Assembly (NCBI GenBank): GCA_963730225.1
Contig: CAVSQX010000001.1
Location: forward strand, 1,054,001-1,118,000
DNA length: 64,000 bases
Reading direction: 5' to 3'
Source of the DNA: CAVSQX01 sp963730225
Lineage (GTDB): Bacteria > Planctomycetota > Phycisphaerae > Tepidisphaerales > Tepidisphaeraceae
This document shows positions 36,980 to 46,130 of the stretch, one piece after another; position 1 is the first letter of the stretch, and every line of letters begins with the position of its first letter. A model generated the notes under the pieces. That model worked only from the letters and a program-made list of their open reading frames with translations, ran no database searches and had not been told where the DNA came from. A program made the translations under genes and the position numbers.

Positions 36980-37834
36980 CTAGTGGGTCGCGGCCTCGGT
37001 CAGGACGCAAAGAAGATTGTGGGAAAAATGCAACAGAATGCACGGGTAGAGGGAGCGAGTTCGCAGCCGCAGGAATCCGGCGGCCAAGCCCAACGCCAGC
37101 GTGTGGGGGAAGCGGGCGACGGAAAGGTGGAGTGTCATGAACATCAGCGCGCTGACCATCACCGCTTCAAACGGACTGAGCGCTTTCTCCAGGGCGCCGA
37201 GAATGACTCCACGGAACGCGAGTTCTTCGATGAGCGCCGGCTGAACGCAAATGCACAGCACGATCATCGCCCAACCGTAACCGGCGTCTCGAAAAGGGTC
37301 GGACATATCCTGGCGCTGCCACTGCATCAGGTGGCTCAGGCCGCCGATGACGCCGGTGGCGATGAGGAAAGTGACCAGCGCCAGGCCCAGTGAAGTGGCG
37401 AACCAACGAGGTTGCGTCGATCGGCCCAGCGTCGGCAACACGGTTCTCCAGGAGAGCGCGCACCAAATGAGCGTTACAGCCGAGAGGCCGATCGTCACGC
37501 CGAATTGGACGGCCAGGGCTTTGTCGGGGGCAGAGTTCAAGATGCCGATGGCGCAAACGCCCAGCAGCGCGAAATAAAGCGCGATGGCGGATTTGAGGGC
37601 GCGATTCTCAGTGGTGACATCCAACGCCACGGGGTTTTGCTGCGAGCGAACTTCGCAGTTTTCGCAGATGGTCCAGTGGGGTTGCCAGGTTTCGCCGCAC
37701 GTGCCGCAGAAACGGCGAGGGGCGGGGGTTTCGGGAACAACAGGAATCACTTCGGCGGCGGATTGGTCGTCAACGGGCGGGTCGGTTGGCGATTGGGGTT
37801 TGGGCTGGGTGAACATGCTCATAATCCGGGCCAC
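36980..37834 (-). CDS. CPBP family intramembrane metalloprotease with N-terminal zinc ribbon
   Basis: 284 residues. Residues 40-65 hold a zinc ribbon, CGTCGETW followed by ICENC. Eight hydrophobic segments follow. The CPBP/Abi motifs are intact: EELAFRG (the E-E-x-x-x-R motif), FMTLHLS (F-x-x-x-H) and LHFSHN (H-x-x-x-N/B). Rce1-like members cleave membrane substrates; prokaryotic ones act in signalling, bacteriocin immunity or are uncharacterised. It lies in a three-gene reverse-strand group with another zinc-ribbon membrane protein upstream and a tail-anchored protein downstream. Confidence 0.88.
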   Translation of the reverse strand: MARIMSMFTQPKPQSPTDPPVDDQSAAEVIPVVPETPAPRRFCGTCGETWQPHWTICENCEVRSQQNPVALDVTTENRALKSAIALYFALLGVCAIGILNSAPDKALAVQFGVTIGLSAVTLIWCALSWRTVLPTLGRSTQPRWFATSLGLALVTFLIATGVIGGLSHLMQWQRQDMSDPFRDAGYGWAMIVLCICVQPALIEELAFRGVILGALEKALSPFEAVMVSALMFMTLHLSVARFPHTLALGLAAGFLRLRTRSLYPCILLHFSHNLLCVLTEAATH

Positions 37835-37844
37835 GCGCTTTGCA

Positions 37845-38435
37845 TCAGATGCCAGTCTGCATCATCTTTCGATATTTTGATCCTGCGGAGATGGCCTGAG
37901 CGAGAACGGCGAGGATGACGATATCGAGCCAGCCGATGCCAATGCCGCCGATGCCAGTTCCATGGCCCGAAGCGAGTTGGCCGACCGATCGGACGACGTT
38001 GATGGTGAGCAATGTGGCGTAGAAAACCAGGCCGACGATGGCGGCTGGGAACGGTTGGGTGCGTGCCCAAAAATAGACGGCCCAGAAGATTACCGCGCAA
38101 ACCGCGATTCCCAGGAAGATGCCGTTGCGAAGGAATGTGTCCAGATGATTGGTCCCGCTGGCGATGCCAACCAATATTCCGCACACCACGGTTTGGATGA
38201 TGGCGACGGCAAGCAACGCATTGGCGGCCTTCTTCAGTTGCTTACGCAAGTCTTCGGACTGCAGCTTCTGGCCGGCGGCGGTAGAAGCGAAGGATTTTTC
38301 GTCCACGATGCGCGGGCCGGCTGACGATGCGCCTGGCAGCGCTTTGCCGCACGATTCGCAGAATTGATCGCCTGCTGCGTTGGGGGCCGAGCAATGCGGA
38401 CATGTCATTGAGCGAGAAGGCGACGGAGCGGTCAT
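37845..38435 (-). CDS. Zinc-ribbon membrane protein, hypothetical
   Basis: 196 residues from ATG 38435 (a longer upstream reading is possible but would be antisense-like and unsupported). The N terminus has a double CxxC zinc ribbon, MTCPHCSAPN followed by FCESCGKAL. A charged segment leads to four hydrophobic helices (LLAVAIIQTVVCGILVG, GIFLGIAVCAVIFWAVYF and two more). This is the common zinc-ribbon-plus-TM architecture of unknown function. Ten bases separate it from the CPBP protease gene, whose product has the same kind of ribbon, so the two may work together. Confidence 0.7.
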   Translation of the reverse strand: MTAPSPSRSMTCPHCSAPNAAGDQFCESCGKALPGASSAGPRIVDEKSFASTAAGQKLQSEDLRKQLKKAANALLAVAIIQTVVCGILVGIASGTNHLDTFLRNGIFLGIAVCAVIFWAVYFWARTQPFPAAIVGLVFYATLLTINVVRSVGQLASGHGTGIGGIGIGWLDIVILAVLAQAISAGSKYRKMMQTGI

Positions 38436-38678
38436 GGTAGCCGGGCCCTTCTCCCGAAATGCGGGCGGAAATGAGTGTGTTTGACTTGAGCAGGCCGCAA
38501 TTGAATTTTCCCCGAAGCTGGAATCGGCATCACAACCGATGGGGGATTTGCCCGCCATTTCGGCCGTCAACTGCGATATTCGATACAATCCACCCAAATT
38601 GGATCGGCAATTCCAAATTGCACGCGCGGCGGCGTGAGGTATATTCGATTCAGCAGCCGCCCCATAAAATGGAGTGGG

Positions 38679-39232
38679 ATGTCCGGTGTGAGTTTGCCAG
38701 TTACACGTCCGATTGGTCTGGTTTTAGTGGTGGCCAGTCCGTCGTCACGGCCGCAGCCGTTGGCGATTTTGCGCGGACTGGGTTACAGCTGCGCGGAGGT
38801 GGACGATCCGTACGCCGCCATGCTGGAATTGTGCCGCCGGCCGAATTCGTACTGCGGACTGATTCTCAGTTTGGCCAGCCTGTTCAAAGAGGAATTGGCG
38901 CTGATCGAAAGCGTGAAGCACGGCTGGCGAAAGTTGAGATTTGGATCACGCACACGGACGGTCGGCAGGCGTCTTTGGCCGAGGCGATGCGATTGGGGGC
39001 CGACGGGCTGCTGAGCGAAGACGGGCTGCACCGGGTTGCATTGAATGCCACACTGGAAGCGGCGGGGTCGGCTGGGACGCGGCCCATGGCGGATACGGGG
39101 CCACGCGCGGCGGCGGTGGATATCAGCGATCCGACCGTGGGCGAGCCGGTGCTAACGGCCGAGGAACTACGAGCCCTGTTACAGGAACAGCCGAGCCTTC
39201 CACCGAGCGGTGGCGAATCCGACAGCCGGTAA
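38679..39232 (+). CDS. Degenerate receiver-like protein (frame break near 38931)
   Basis: ATG 38679. The first frame reads VTRPIGLVLVVASPSSRPQP..ILRGLGYSCAEVDDPYAAM, the beginning of a CheY-like fold. At a run of three A (38930-38932) one base seems missing; in the next frame it continues KVEIWITHTDGRQASLAEAMRLGADGLLSEDGLHR, here shown in part, the end of the fold. The usual phospho-acceptor Asp after strand 3 is replaced (LILSLASL), so phosphorylation is unlikely. An acidic/Pro-rich tail of about 60 residues follows. It stops 5 bases before the GGDEF gene and is surely its operon partner. Confidence 0.65.
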
Positions 39233-39237
39233 CTGCC

Positions 39238-40589
39238 ATGACCGAGCGAATTCTGCTCATCGGTGACACGCAGCGCGAGCTTCAGACGGTTCTGGGGCAG
39301 GCGCTGCCGGCGGCGCAGGTGGTGAGCGTTGGAAATTATTTTGATGGAATCGCCGAACTGACGGGCGGTCCGTACACGGCGGTATTGGCAGCGGCGGAAC
39401 CGATCGAGCGAAGGCCGGAATCGGCGGTGAAGACGCTGCGCGATCTGGCGGGCGGCGGACGTGTCGTACTTTTCGGACACCCGACACTGGAGCCGTTGTC
39501 GCGGAAGATGCTGGAGTTCGGCATCGATGATTACCTGATCACGCCGTCGACGGCGGCGGAATTGCAACAGGTTTTTGGCGCACCACCGCTGCGGCTTGGG
39601 AGAAAAGCGCAGGAACCATCGGCGGCGGCAAGTGCCCCCGGGGAGGCGCCGACGCGGATTTCGCAATTACTGGCCGCGCCGCTGGGGGATCTGCTGCTCG
39701 ATGCCATGTTGTCTTCGCCGCACGAATCGCCGGCGGCGGTGTTGAATCAGATCAACGCGAAATCGCGCCGACGATGCGGTTGATTTTCAGCGCGTCGGCG
39801 GCGGCGGCACCGGGCGCCGGTGAAGAGGCGATGACGCTTTCGCAATCGGTCCGAGCCGACAACCAGGAGGTTGGACTGCTGCATCTGATTCTTCCACGGG
39901 ACGAGGATGAATCGGCGGGCCGGGATTTCGTGTCGCAATTGGCTCGGCTGCTGGGAAAAATCGTCGCCTTGCAGGAGCGGCACAACCGGCTGCAAAAGCT
40001 GGCGATCACCGATGACCTGACGGGTTTGTACAACGGGCGGTATTTCCGTCATTTTCTCAATCGGATCATCGACAAAGCGCAAGCGCTGCGATTTCCGGTG
40101 ACGCTGCTGCTGTTCGATATCGACAACTTCAAGAAATACAACGATCACTTCGGGCACGGCGTGGGGGACGAAATATTGCGTCAGACGGCGGCGCTGATGA
40201 AGCGGTGCGTGCGCGATCACGATCTGGTGGCACGAATCAGCGGGGACGAATTCGCGGTGGTTTTCTGGGAACGGGATGGGCCTCGGCAGCCGCGCGATCC
40301 GGCGGCGGGAGTTCCCGGTCGGCCTCCGCAGCAGCCGATTCAAATTCTCGAAAGGTTTCGACGGCTGCTGGCCACGCAGAATTTTCCCGGGCTGGGGCCC
40401 GGAGGGCAGGGCACGCTAACCATCAGCGGCGGGTTGGCGGTCTTTCCATGGGACGCAAAAAGCGTCAACGAGTTGATCAAAGCGGCGGACCGCGGATTGA
40501 TGTTCAAAGCCAAGCAACTTGGCAAGAACACGATTTTTTTAGTCGGCGGGCAACCCGTGGAGGACGATCCGGAAAATCCGATCGTTTGA
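39238..40589 (+). CDS. Diguanylate cyclase with N-terminal pseudo-receiver (frame break near 39760)
   Basis: ATG 39238 begins MTERILLIGDTQREL, a receiver-like fold that also lacks the phospho-acceptor Asp (AVLAAAEPIE). Near 39760 one base seems missing; the next frame continues EIAPTMRLIFSASAAAA and a GAF-like segment. The GGDEF domain follows from LAITDDLTGLYNGRYF; the active-site loop is SGDEF (40238-40252), an accepted variant of GGDEF. An RxxD inhibitory site (RDHD) stands five residues before it, so product inhibition by c-di-GMP is expected. Catalytic Asp/Asn in FDIDNFKKYNDHFGH are present. It should make c-di-GMP. Confidence 0.82.
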
Positions 40590-40592
40590 GCT

Positions 40593-41576
40593 TCACGGAA
40601 GTGAGGCCGGACGGGATGCGGCTTGTTGCGTCGCCGGCGCCGTCGTCGGTGCGGCGGTAGGACGCGAGGTGGGCGGGCTCGGGGGCGGCGGAGGAAGTTC
40701 CGCCTTGACGAGCGTCGCCGAGTCGGTTGCCAGCGGAACCAGATAACTGTCGTATGACCAGGATGGCCCGATGGTGATCCCGACGACGCCGTTGCCGTCG
40801 GCGGGAGGACTTTGGCCTTTTTGCAATGGAAGCGGGGACAATGCGGTGTAAATATTGTCGTGTTCGACGCCGCAGTACGGCGTGGATTGAAAGGCGACGT
40901 GGCCGTCGGCGTACAGAACGTTCTGGCCTGCGCCGGCGTGGTTTTTGGAATTGGCGACTTGCAGCTTCAGCGCAGGAGCATCGAACGAGGGGAGCGTGAC
41001 ATTGCTGTCGAGGCCGTCGACGCCGGGATTTTTGTCGGCCATGACGGCGAAGTCGGGCTTTCGGGTGTCGTTGAGCCGATAGCCCCAAGCGGCACTGAAT
41101 GGCGAGGCGTAGGAATAACTCAGGTGAGCTGGGCCGCGAAAATTCCCGCGGTGGTCGAAAAGAGTCGGCCGGCCTGAGGCATCATCGACCGGGTCGGCCC
41201 AATCGTCGGTGCTGGGACAAATGAAATCCACCGGCAGCGCCATGCGCAAGCGTACGAGCAGCCATAGTGATGCGGTGACGTCGCTGGGCTGGACGGTGGA
41301 TTCGTGCGCAAACGGATTGGAAGAGTCGACGCCGGTGTAACAGGAATATCCGTTGGCGTTGAGGGCCGGATCGTAGATGACGCGCGGATAATCACCGCCG
41401 TTGAGGGCAGCGTACTGCTCCAGCGCCTGGCAAAGGCGGTTGAGATTGTCGGCGCAGCGAATACGGCGTTCGGTTTCGCGGTGGCTGAGCAGAAATGGAA
41501 TAAAGATGCTGATCAGAATGACGACGATGCCCAGCACGACGAGCAATTCAACGGCGGAGAAGCCACCGGGTTGCAA
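40593..41576 (-). CDS. Pseudopilin-like protein, in frame with the upstream rlmN
   Basis: 327 residues if translation starts at TTG 41576, which has AGGA seven bases upstream. Directly after the start comes GGFSAVELLVVLGIVVILISIF, quoted only in part: GFSAVELLVVLG is the prepilin-type cleavage/methylation site with the conserved Glu5. The C-terminal half has the planctomycete YADGHVAF motif of the H-X9-DG family, and the end is a Pro/Thr/Ala tail. There is no stop codon between rlmN and this frame, so as sequenced the two form a single chain. A pseudopilin needs its leader at the N terminus, so separate translation is more sensible. Confidence 0.7.
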   Translation of the reverse strand: MQPGGFSAVELLVVLGIVVILISIFIPFLLSHRETERRIRCADNLNRLCQALEQYAALNGGDYPRVIYDPALNANGYSCYTGVDSSNPFAHESTVQPSDVTASLWLLVRLRMALPVDFICPSTDDWADPVDDASGRPTLFDHRGNFRGPAHLSYSYASPFSAAWGYRLNDTRKPDFAVMADKNPGVDGLDSNVTLPSFDAPALKLQVANSKNHAGAGQNVLYADGHVAFQSTPYCGVEHDNIYTALSPLPLQKGQSPPADGNGVVGITIGPSWSYDSYLVPLATDSATLVKAELPPPPPSPPTSRPTAAPTTAPATQQAASRPASLP

Positions 41577-42658
41577 GTGAGAATCCTGTTTTCGCCGCAG
41601 TTGACCGCAGGCGGCGTCGATGTCGCGGCCACGGCTTCTGCGGACGTGGGCGTTGACGCCGTGATTGCGAAGTATTCCCTGAAATACGACGACATCGGCG
41701 GCCTTGGGGCGGTTGTACGGAAGGCCATCCACTTCGTTGTAGCGGATCAGATTCACGTTGGCCCGCAACGTTTTGCACAGCGTGGCCAACTGCCTGGCGT
41801 GGGGCGGCTGATCGTTGACGGAGGCGAGCAGAATGTACTCCAGGGTTATCTCGCGGCCGGTTTTTGAGAAATAAAAGCGGGCGGCGTCGAGAATCTCGTC
41901 GAGGGAAAAATGCTGGGCCCAGGGAATCAATTGGCGTCGGAGCGGCTCGTTGGGAGCATGCAGGGAAATGGCCAGATTCAGCGGCAATTGCTCGTCGGCC
42001 AATTGCCGAATCTTCTGCGGTACCCCGACGGTGGAGATGGTGATTTTGCGCGCGCTGATGTTCAGAAATTTCGGATCGTGCAAGACGCGAACCGCCTGCA
42101 TGACTTGGGCGTAGTTACTGAGCGGCTCGCCCATGCCCATGAAGACGACATTGCTGATGCGCTGATCCTGGCCGCGGAGAAGTCCGTTGAGCCAGATGAC
42201 CTGCTCGACGATCTGGGCGGCGGTGAGATTGCCGGCGACGCCATTGACGCCGCTGGCGCAGAAGGTGCAGCCGACCGGGCAGCCGACTTGGGAGCTGATG
42301 CACGCGGTCAGGCGCGGTCCGTCCGGAATCAGGACGGTTTCGGCGGCTGGGATTTTTCCGCCGGCGGCAGCGGGCCAGCGCAGTAGAAGCTTCTGCGTGC
42401 CGTCGGAACTGATTTGATGGTTGGCCAGACTTGCATCGGCGAATGCGAAATGCAGGGATAAAATGCCGCGATCGACGACGGACAAATTCGTCATGTGCCT
42501 CGGATCGTGGACTCCGCGGCCGTAGACCCACCCGCTTAATTGCTCGGCGCAAAGCGCGCCAACCCCCATTGAGCCATTGTACGCTCCAGGTCCTGGGCGG
42601 TCATTCCAAAAAAAGCAATCTTTTCTATTTGCTGGGAATTAAGCGGCGCGGGAGGCAT
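41577..42658 (-). CDS. rlmN: 23S rRNA (adenine2503-C2)-methyltransferase (frame break near 42550, no own stop codon)
   Basis: ATG 42658 starts MPPAPLNSQQIEKIAFFGMTAQDLERTM, given here in part, the N-terminal helical domain. At 42550-42551 one base seems missing: ARFA becomes AEQLSGWVYGRGVHD in the next frame (the family reads RFRAEQL). The radical-SAM cluster is CPVGCTFCASG, MGMGEPL and SLHAPNEPLR are diagnostic, and the end VRRSRGRDIDAACGQLRR is the standard RlmN terminus with its methylatable Cys. It methylates A2503 of 23S rRNA and A37 of some tRNAs. The frame then continues without a stop into a pseudopilin. Confidence 0.9.
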
Positions 42659-42753
42659 ATAGTTGATAGTGGAGAAGTGCAGAAAATCTTCGGTAGCTGT
42701 TGCGGTTTTTGCGTTGACTGTATGGACGATACCGGTTTTGCTGGAGGCGTTCA

Positions 42754-43536
42754 ATGAATAGCAGCCAGTTGGAACACGTGAATCGGAATCGGTCGGCGAG
42801 GCATCGCGGCCAGGGCGGCGATAGCGGACGAGGAAATGGCCATGCGCCGCGGCCAAGACATGTGGAAATAAATCCCATTGGGGGCAACGGCAAAGCCCCC
42901 GCACCGGGAGCCAACTCGGCCCGGCGCGACAAGCGGTCCGATGAACAATTGATCGTGGCGTATCGAGGCGGGGATCGAGCGAGCTTCGCCGAGTTGGTCG
43001 CTCGGTACGAGCGCGAGTTGTTTCACTTTCTGATTCGGTTTCTGGGAAATCGTGCGGCGGCGGAAGATATTTTCCAGGAGACGTTCCTGCAGGTGCACGA
43101 ATCTGCGGGGGATTTTGATACGCAACGTCGATTCCGCCCGTGGCTGTTCACGATAGCGGCGAACAAGGCTCGCGATTTGATGCGATCGAACAACCGCCGG
43201 CCTGCCAATCCGCTGCAAGCCACGATCACTCCCGGCGATGAGCGAGGCGGTGAATTCATCGATCTTATGAAAAGTGCGGTCGAATCCCCCGAGCAGGCCA
43301 TCGAGCAGAGCGAGCTGGCGGCGCGGGTACAAAGCACGGTGGCGAACATGCCCGATAACCTGCGGGAAATTTTGTTACTCTCGTATTTCCAGCAGTTTCC
43401 GTACAAGCAGATCAGCGAAATTCTGAATATTCCGCTGGGAACGGTAAAGTCACGGTTGCACGCGGCGGTGGCGTTTTTTGCCGATCGCTGGCGAAATGGA
43501 AATTTGAGCGCGAACTCCGGAACGTCGCTGTCGTAG
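42754..43536 (+). CDS. ECF-type RNA polymerase sigma factor
   Basis: 260 residues from ATG 42754, preceded by GGAGG at good spacing. The first 60 residues are a basic, Gly/Arg-rich extension. Region 2 runs from SDEQLIVAYRGGDRASFAELV through AEDIFQETFLQVHESAGDF and RPWLFTIAANKARDLMR. Region 4 is NLREILLLSYFQQFPYKQISEILNIPLGTVKSRLH, only partly quoted here. The helix-turn-helix is intact. It is divergent from rlmN with 95 bases between start codons. A small conserved gene follows on the same strand and may encode its regulator. Confidence 0.92.
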   Translation: MNSSQLEHVNRNRSARHRGQGGDSGRGNGHAPRPRHVEINPIGGNGKAPAPGANSARRDKRSDEQLIVAYRGGDRASFAELVARYERELFHFLIRFLGNRAAAEDIFQETFLQVHESAGDFDTQRRFRPWLFTIAANKARDLMRSNNRRPANPLQATITPGDERGGEFIDLMKSAVESPEQAIEQSELAARVQSTVANMPDNLREILLLSYFQQFPYKQISEILNIPLGTVKSRLHAAVAFFADRWRNGNLSANSGTSLS

Positions 43537-43676
43537 GAAGTGGAGCGGATCGAATGCCCAGGAGACATTGGGTCCGCCCCGTCTCGTAGAGAGTTGGAGC
43601 AAATCTAATCTCCGGCAGGGAAAGTTGTTTCAGGTTCGGCACTCACATCGCCGTGCCAGACATAGCAGGAGTTGTC

Positions 43677-43982
43677 ATGAGGGCACCACCTCGGAAACTG
43701 TCCGTCGCGGACGCGGGAGCCGTTGATTTGATTCTGGACCACGCGTCGGCCGCCGACGGTGGAGTAACAAAAATGGCTGCATCGGTTTCACAAAAAAGAG
43801 TTGTCGCGGTTGAACGGTTGTTGCACCTGCTGGATGCATTGCCGGCGACCGATCCACCGAGCGATCTGGTGGAACGCACGCTCCGCCGCGTCGCACGCAG
43901 CGGTGGCGGATCGGTGCTGGGGTCGGCACTTCTCAGCGGCCACAGCGATGCCTCGGAAACGAAGCGAGTTCGGCGCAAATAA
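43677..43982 (+). CDS. Small protein linked to the ECF sigma factor
   Basis: 101 residues from ATG 43677, which has AGGAG five bases upstream; a GTG at 43653 is an alternative. The sequence has two short helical blocks, KLSVADAGAVDLILDHA and VAVERLLHLLDALPATDPPSDLVERTLRRV, quoted in parts, and a basic tail KRVRRK. There is no membrane segment or zinc motif of classic anti-sigma factors. Its position 140 bases after the sigma gene and the blocky helices suggest a soluble anti-sigma or accessory factor. This is inference; I do not recognise the family. Confidence 0.55.
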   Translation: MRAPPRKLSVADAGAVDLILDHASAADGGVTKMAASVSQKRVVAVERLLHLLDALPATDPPSDLVERTLRRVARSGGGSVLGSALLSGHSDASETKRVRRK

Positions 43983-43984
43983 TT

Positions 43985-45175
43985 TCATGTATATAGGTTG
44001 GACAGCGACGCGATTAGCCCATTGATTTCCGCGTCGGTGTGCTGACTCGAAAGTGCGATGCGCAGCCGGCTACCGCCGCGCGGAACCGTGGGTGGGCGGA
44101 TCGCGACGGCCAGATGTCCTCTATCCAAAAGACGCGCGGCCAGATCGAGGCTGCGCTGCGGAGTGTCCAGAAGAATTGGAATGATCGGCGAATCGCCATC
44201 GATCAGCTTGAAGTTTCGTTCGTGTAGCTTGCGGCGCAGGTGGACAGCGTTAGCGCGGAGTCGCTGCTGCAATTGGGGTTGATCGCGCATCACATCGATC
44301 GCCGCTGATGCGCCGGCCGCAAGAGCGGGCGGAATCTGCGTCGAGAAAATGTAGGGCCGGCCGAAATTGACCAGAGCCTGGCAGAATATCTGCGAGCCGC
44401 ACACCGCCCCGCCGAGGAGGCCGATCGCTTTGGAAAGAGTCGCGATCGAAACGTCAACGATGGGGGTTAATCCCAATTCTGCCGCGTAGCCGCTGCCGAG
44501 CGGGCCGTAGACGCCGCTCGCGTGGGCTTCATCCAAGAGCAAAATGAATGGACGCTGTTTTTTCAGGTCCGCAAGGCCGGGCAGATCGGCGGCGTCGCCA
44601 TCCATGCTGAAGATGGATTCGGTGACGACCACCTGAAGCTCATCGGGCTGGGCCTCGAGCAAGAGCCGTCGCAGTTTTCCCAAATGGTTGTGGGGGTAGA
44701 CGCGGAAACCGATTTGCGGAGACACCGCGACGCTGCGCACGGCATCAATCAGAGAAGCGTGGACGAGTTTATCTATCAAGAATCGCACACCAGTCGGCGG
44801 CGCTACGGCGGCCAATGTCTGCACGGCGGCAAGGTTGGCGACGTATCCGCTGCCGAGCAGAACCGCCGATTCGCATCCCTTCCATTGCGCGATCCTTGCT
44901 TCCGCATGGGCATGCACGGAGGAATGCCCGCTGACCAATGCCGCCGCCCCGCTGCCGGCGCCGAATTCCGACTGGGCTGCCTGCATCGCCGCCAGAACGC
45001 GCGGATGGTGGGTTAGTCCGAGATAGTTATTTGATGAGAAATTAACGCAGCGGCGTCCATCGATTTCGACGTGGGTGGCATCCAGAGGACGCACCTGCCG
45101 CCGCTGACGATATTCATTAACGGCCCGTCGCTGCCGCAGAGCTCGCTCGAGCGCTTGGTTCCAATCCTGCGGCAC
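43985..45175 (-). CDS. bioF: 8-amino-7-oxononanoate synthase (BioF-type alpha-oxoamine synthase)
   Basis: 396 residues. The PLP enzyme condenses pimeloyl-(ACP/CoA) and L-alanine in biotin synthesis. FSSNNYLGLTHHP, GSGAAALVSG, LLLDEAHASGVYGPLG (cofactor-binding Asp and His) and the Schiff-base Lys249 in ATLSKAIGLLGG are present. Related alpha-oxoamine synthases (Kbl, serine palmitoyltransferase) share the fold, so the exact reaction is probable, not certain. It starts 8 bases after the HU gene stop on the same strand, an unexpected pairing. No other bio genes are in the window. Confidence 0.87.
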   Translation of the reverse strand: MPQDWNQALERALRQRRAVNEYRQRRQVRPLDATHVEIDGRRCVNFSSNNYLGLTHHPRVLAAMQAAQSEFGAGSGAAALVSGHSSVHAHAEARIAQWKGCESAVLLGSGYVANLAAVQTLAAVAPPTGVRFLIDKLVHASLIDAVRSVAVSPQIGFRVYPHNHLGKLRRLLLEAQPDELQVVVTESIFSMDGDAADLPGLADLKKQRPFILLLDEAHASGVYGPLGSGYAAELGLTPIVDVSIATLSKAIGLLGGAVCGSQIFCQALVNFGRPYIFSTQIPPALAAGASAAIDVMRDQPQLQQRLRANAVHLRRKLHERNFKLIDGDSPIIPILLDTPQRSLDLAARLLDRGHLAVAIRPPTVPRGGSRLRIALSSQHTDAEINGLIASLSNLYT

Positions 45176-45183
45176 AATTGATT

Positions 45184-45537
45184 TTATGACTCGGAATCGT
45201 CGTCGTCGTCGTCGAATTCCTCGACGGACCGACCGGCGTCGACGCCTGCGGTGGTATCGCCCAACTTCTGCTTCATGAGGCGACCGACCTTGAACTTAAC
45301 CGTGCGCTTTTCCGGTACTGCAACCGGCTCGAGCGTCTTGGGGTTCTGAGCTTTGCGCGCCTTTCGGAGTTTGCTCTCGAAAACTCCGAAGTCGCGAAAT
45401 TCCAAACGATTGCCCTTGCCCAGTTCGTTGACGATCTCATCGAGAAACTGCTGAACAACGCGTTTTACCTGCACCCTGCGGTGATTGGTCGTTTCCGCGA
45501 TTCGATCAATCAATTCTTTCTTGGTGATGGTGGCCAT
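45184..45537 (-). CDS. HU/IHF-type DNA-binding protein with acidic C-terminal tail
   Basis: 117 residues from ATG 45537 (MATITKKELIDRIAE). The body is a standard HU: dimerisation helices, then FRDFGVFESKLRKARKAQNP, quoted here as GVFES and RKARKAQNP, with the DNA-bending beta arm and the conserved Pro, then VPEKRTVKFKVGR. After about residue 92 it adds a tail that ends in EEFDDDDDDSES, strongly acidic. HU is normally about 90-95 residues. The tail could compete with DNA or recruit basic proteins. It lies upstream of bioF in the same operon. Confidence 0.9.
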   Translation of the reverse strand: MATITKKELIDRIAETTNHRRVQVKRVVQQFLDEIVNELGKGNRLEFRDFGVFESKLRKARKAQNPKTLEPVAVPEKRTVKFKVGRLMKQKLGDTTAGVDAGRSVEEFDDDDDDSES

Positions 45538-45679
45538 AGACGTCCTCGAAAGGGTCCACGAAGACTTAAGCACCGATGGGAAACAGACTTACTTTAATAT
45601 GCCCATCCATGCAGCTAAATACAAGCGCGAAATTGTCAGATTCCCCAATGGCAGGAAATTGCCGCTCCCAAGGCGATTT

Positions 45680-46009
45680 TCAGCGGGAAATCGAGCCGAT
45701 TCGCTCAACATACCCTTCGCGGTAGAAGCGATCGGAGCCGTCGTTGGCGACGCGATTGTCGGTGAAGACGTCGTAATAAGACGTGCTGGTGTCCTCAAAA
45801 CCGGCGAACGCTGCTTCGCCGAGCCCGGTTCGGGCAAGGTCGATCGAAGGCTGATCCTGGATCAACGCGGGATCAAAAGCCAAAGCGGATGACGCTCGCG
45901 CGTTGGTGGTTTCAACGACGGGGGCGGGAGCGGGATTTTCGTTGGACGGCTCCTGCATGGTGCACCCGCCCAGCAGTGCGGCGACGGCGATAATCCAAAA
46001 GGGTTTCAT
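45680..46009 (-). CDS. Small lipoprotein, hypothetical
   Basis: 109 residues from ATG 46009. MKPFWIIAVAALLGGC is a signal peptide with a lipobox (LLGGC), so the Cys at residue 16 is probably acylated. The mature part is short, Pro/Asn/Ala-rich at first, then acidic with several Asp/Tyr (DTSTSYYDVFTDN). Longer upstream starts are possible but would bury the signal peptide. No family recognised. Confidence 0.6.
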   Translation of the reverse strand: MKPFWIIAVAALLGGCTMQEPSNENPAPAPVVETTNARASSALAFDPALIQDQPSIDLARTGLGEAAFAGFEDTSTSYYDVFTDNRVANDGSDRFYREGYVERIGSISR

Positions 46010-46130
46010 GATTTGTGATAAACAAAGCGGGTGCCAGTGCGGCCCGATCGCCCGGCAGCGTTCCGGATGTGCCGGATGTTGCGTGAAGACAACATCGCCA
46101 GTTGCGATCGCACAACGGCAAACGCGTGGG

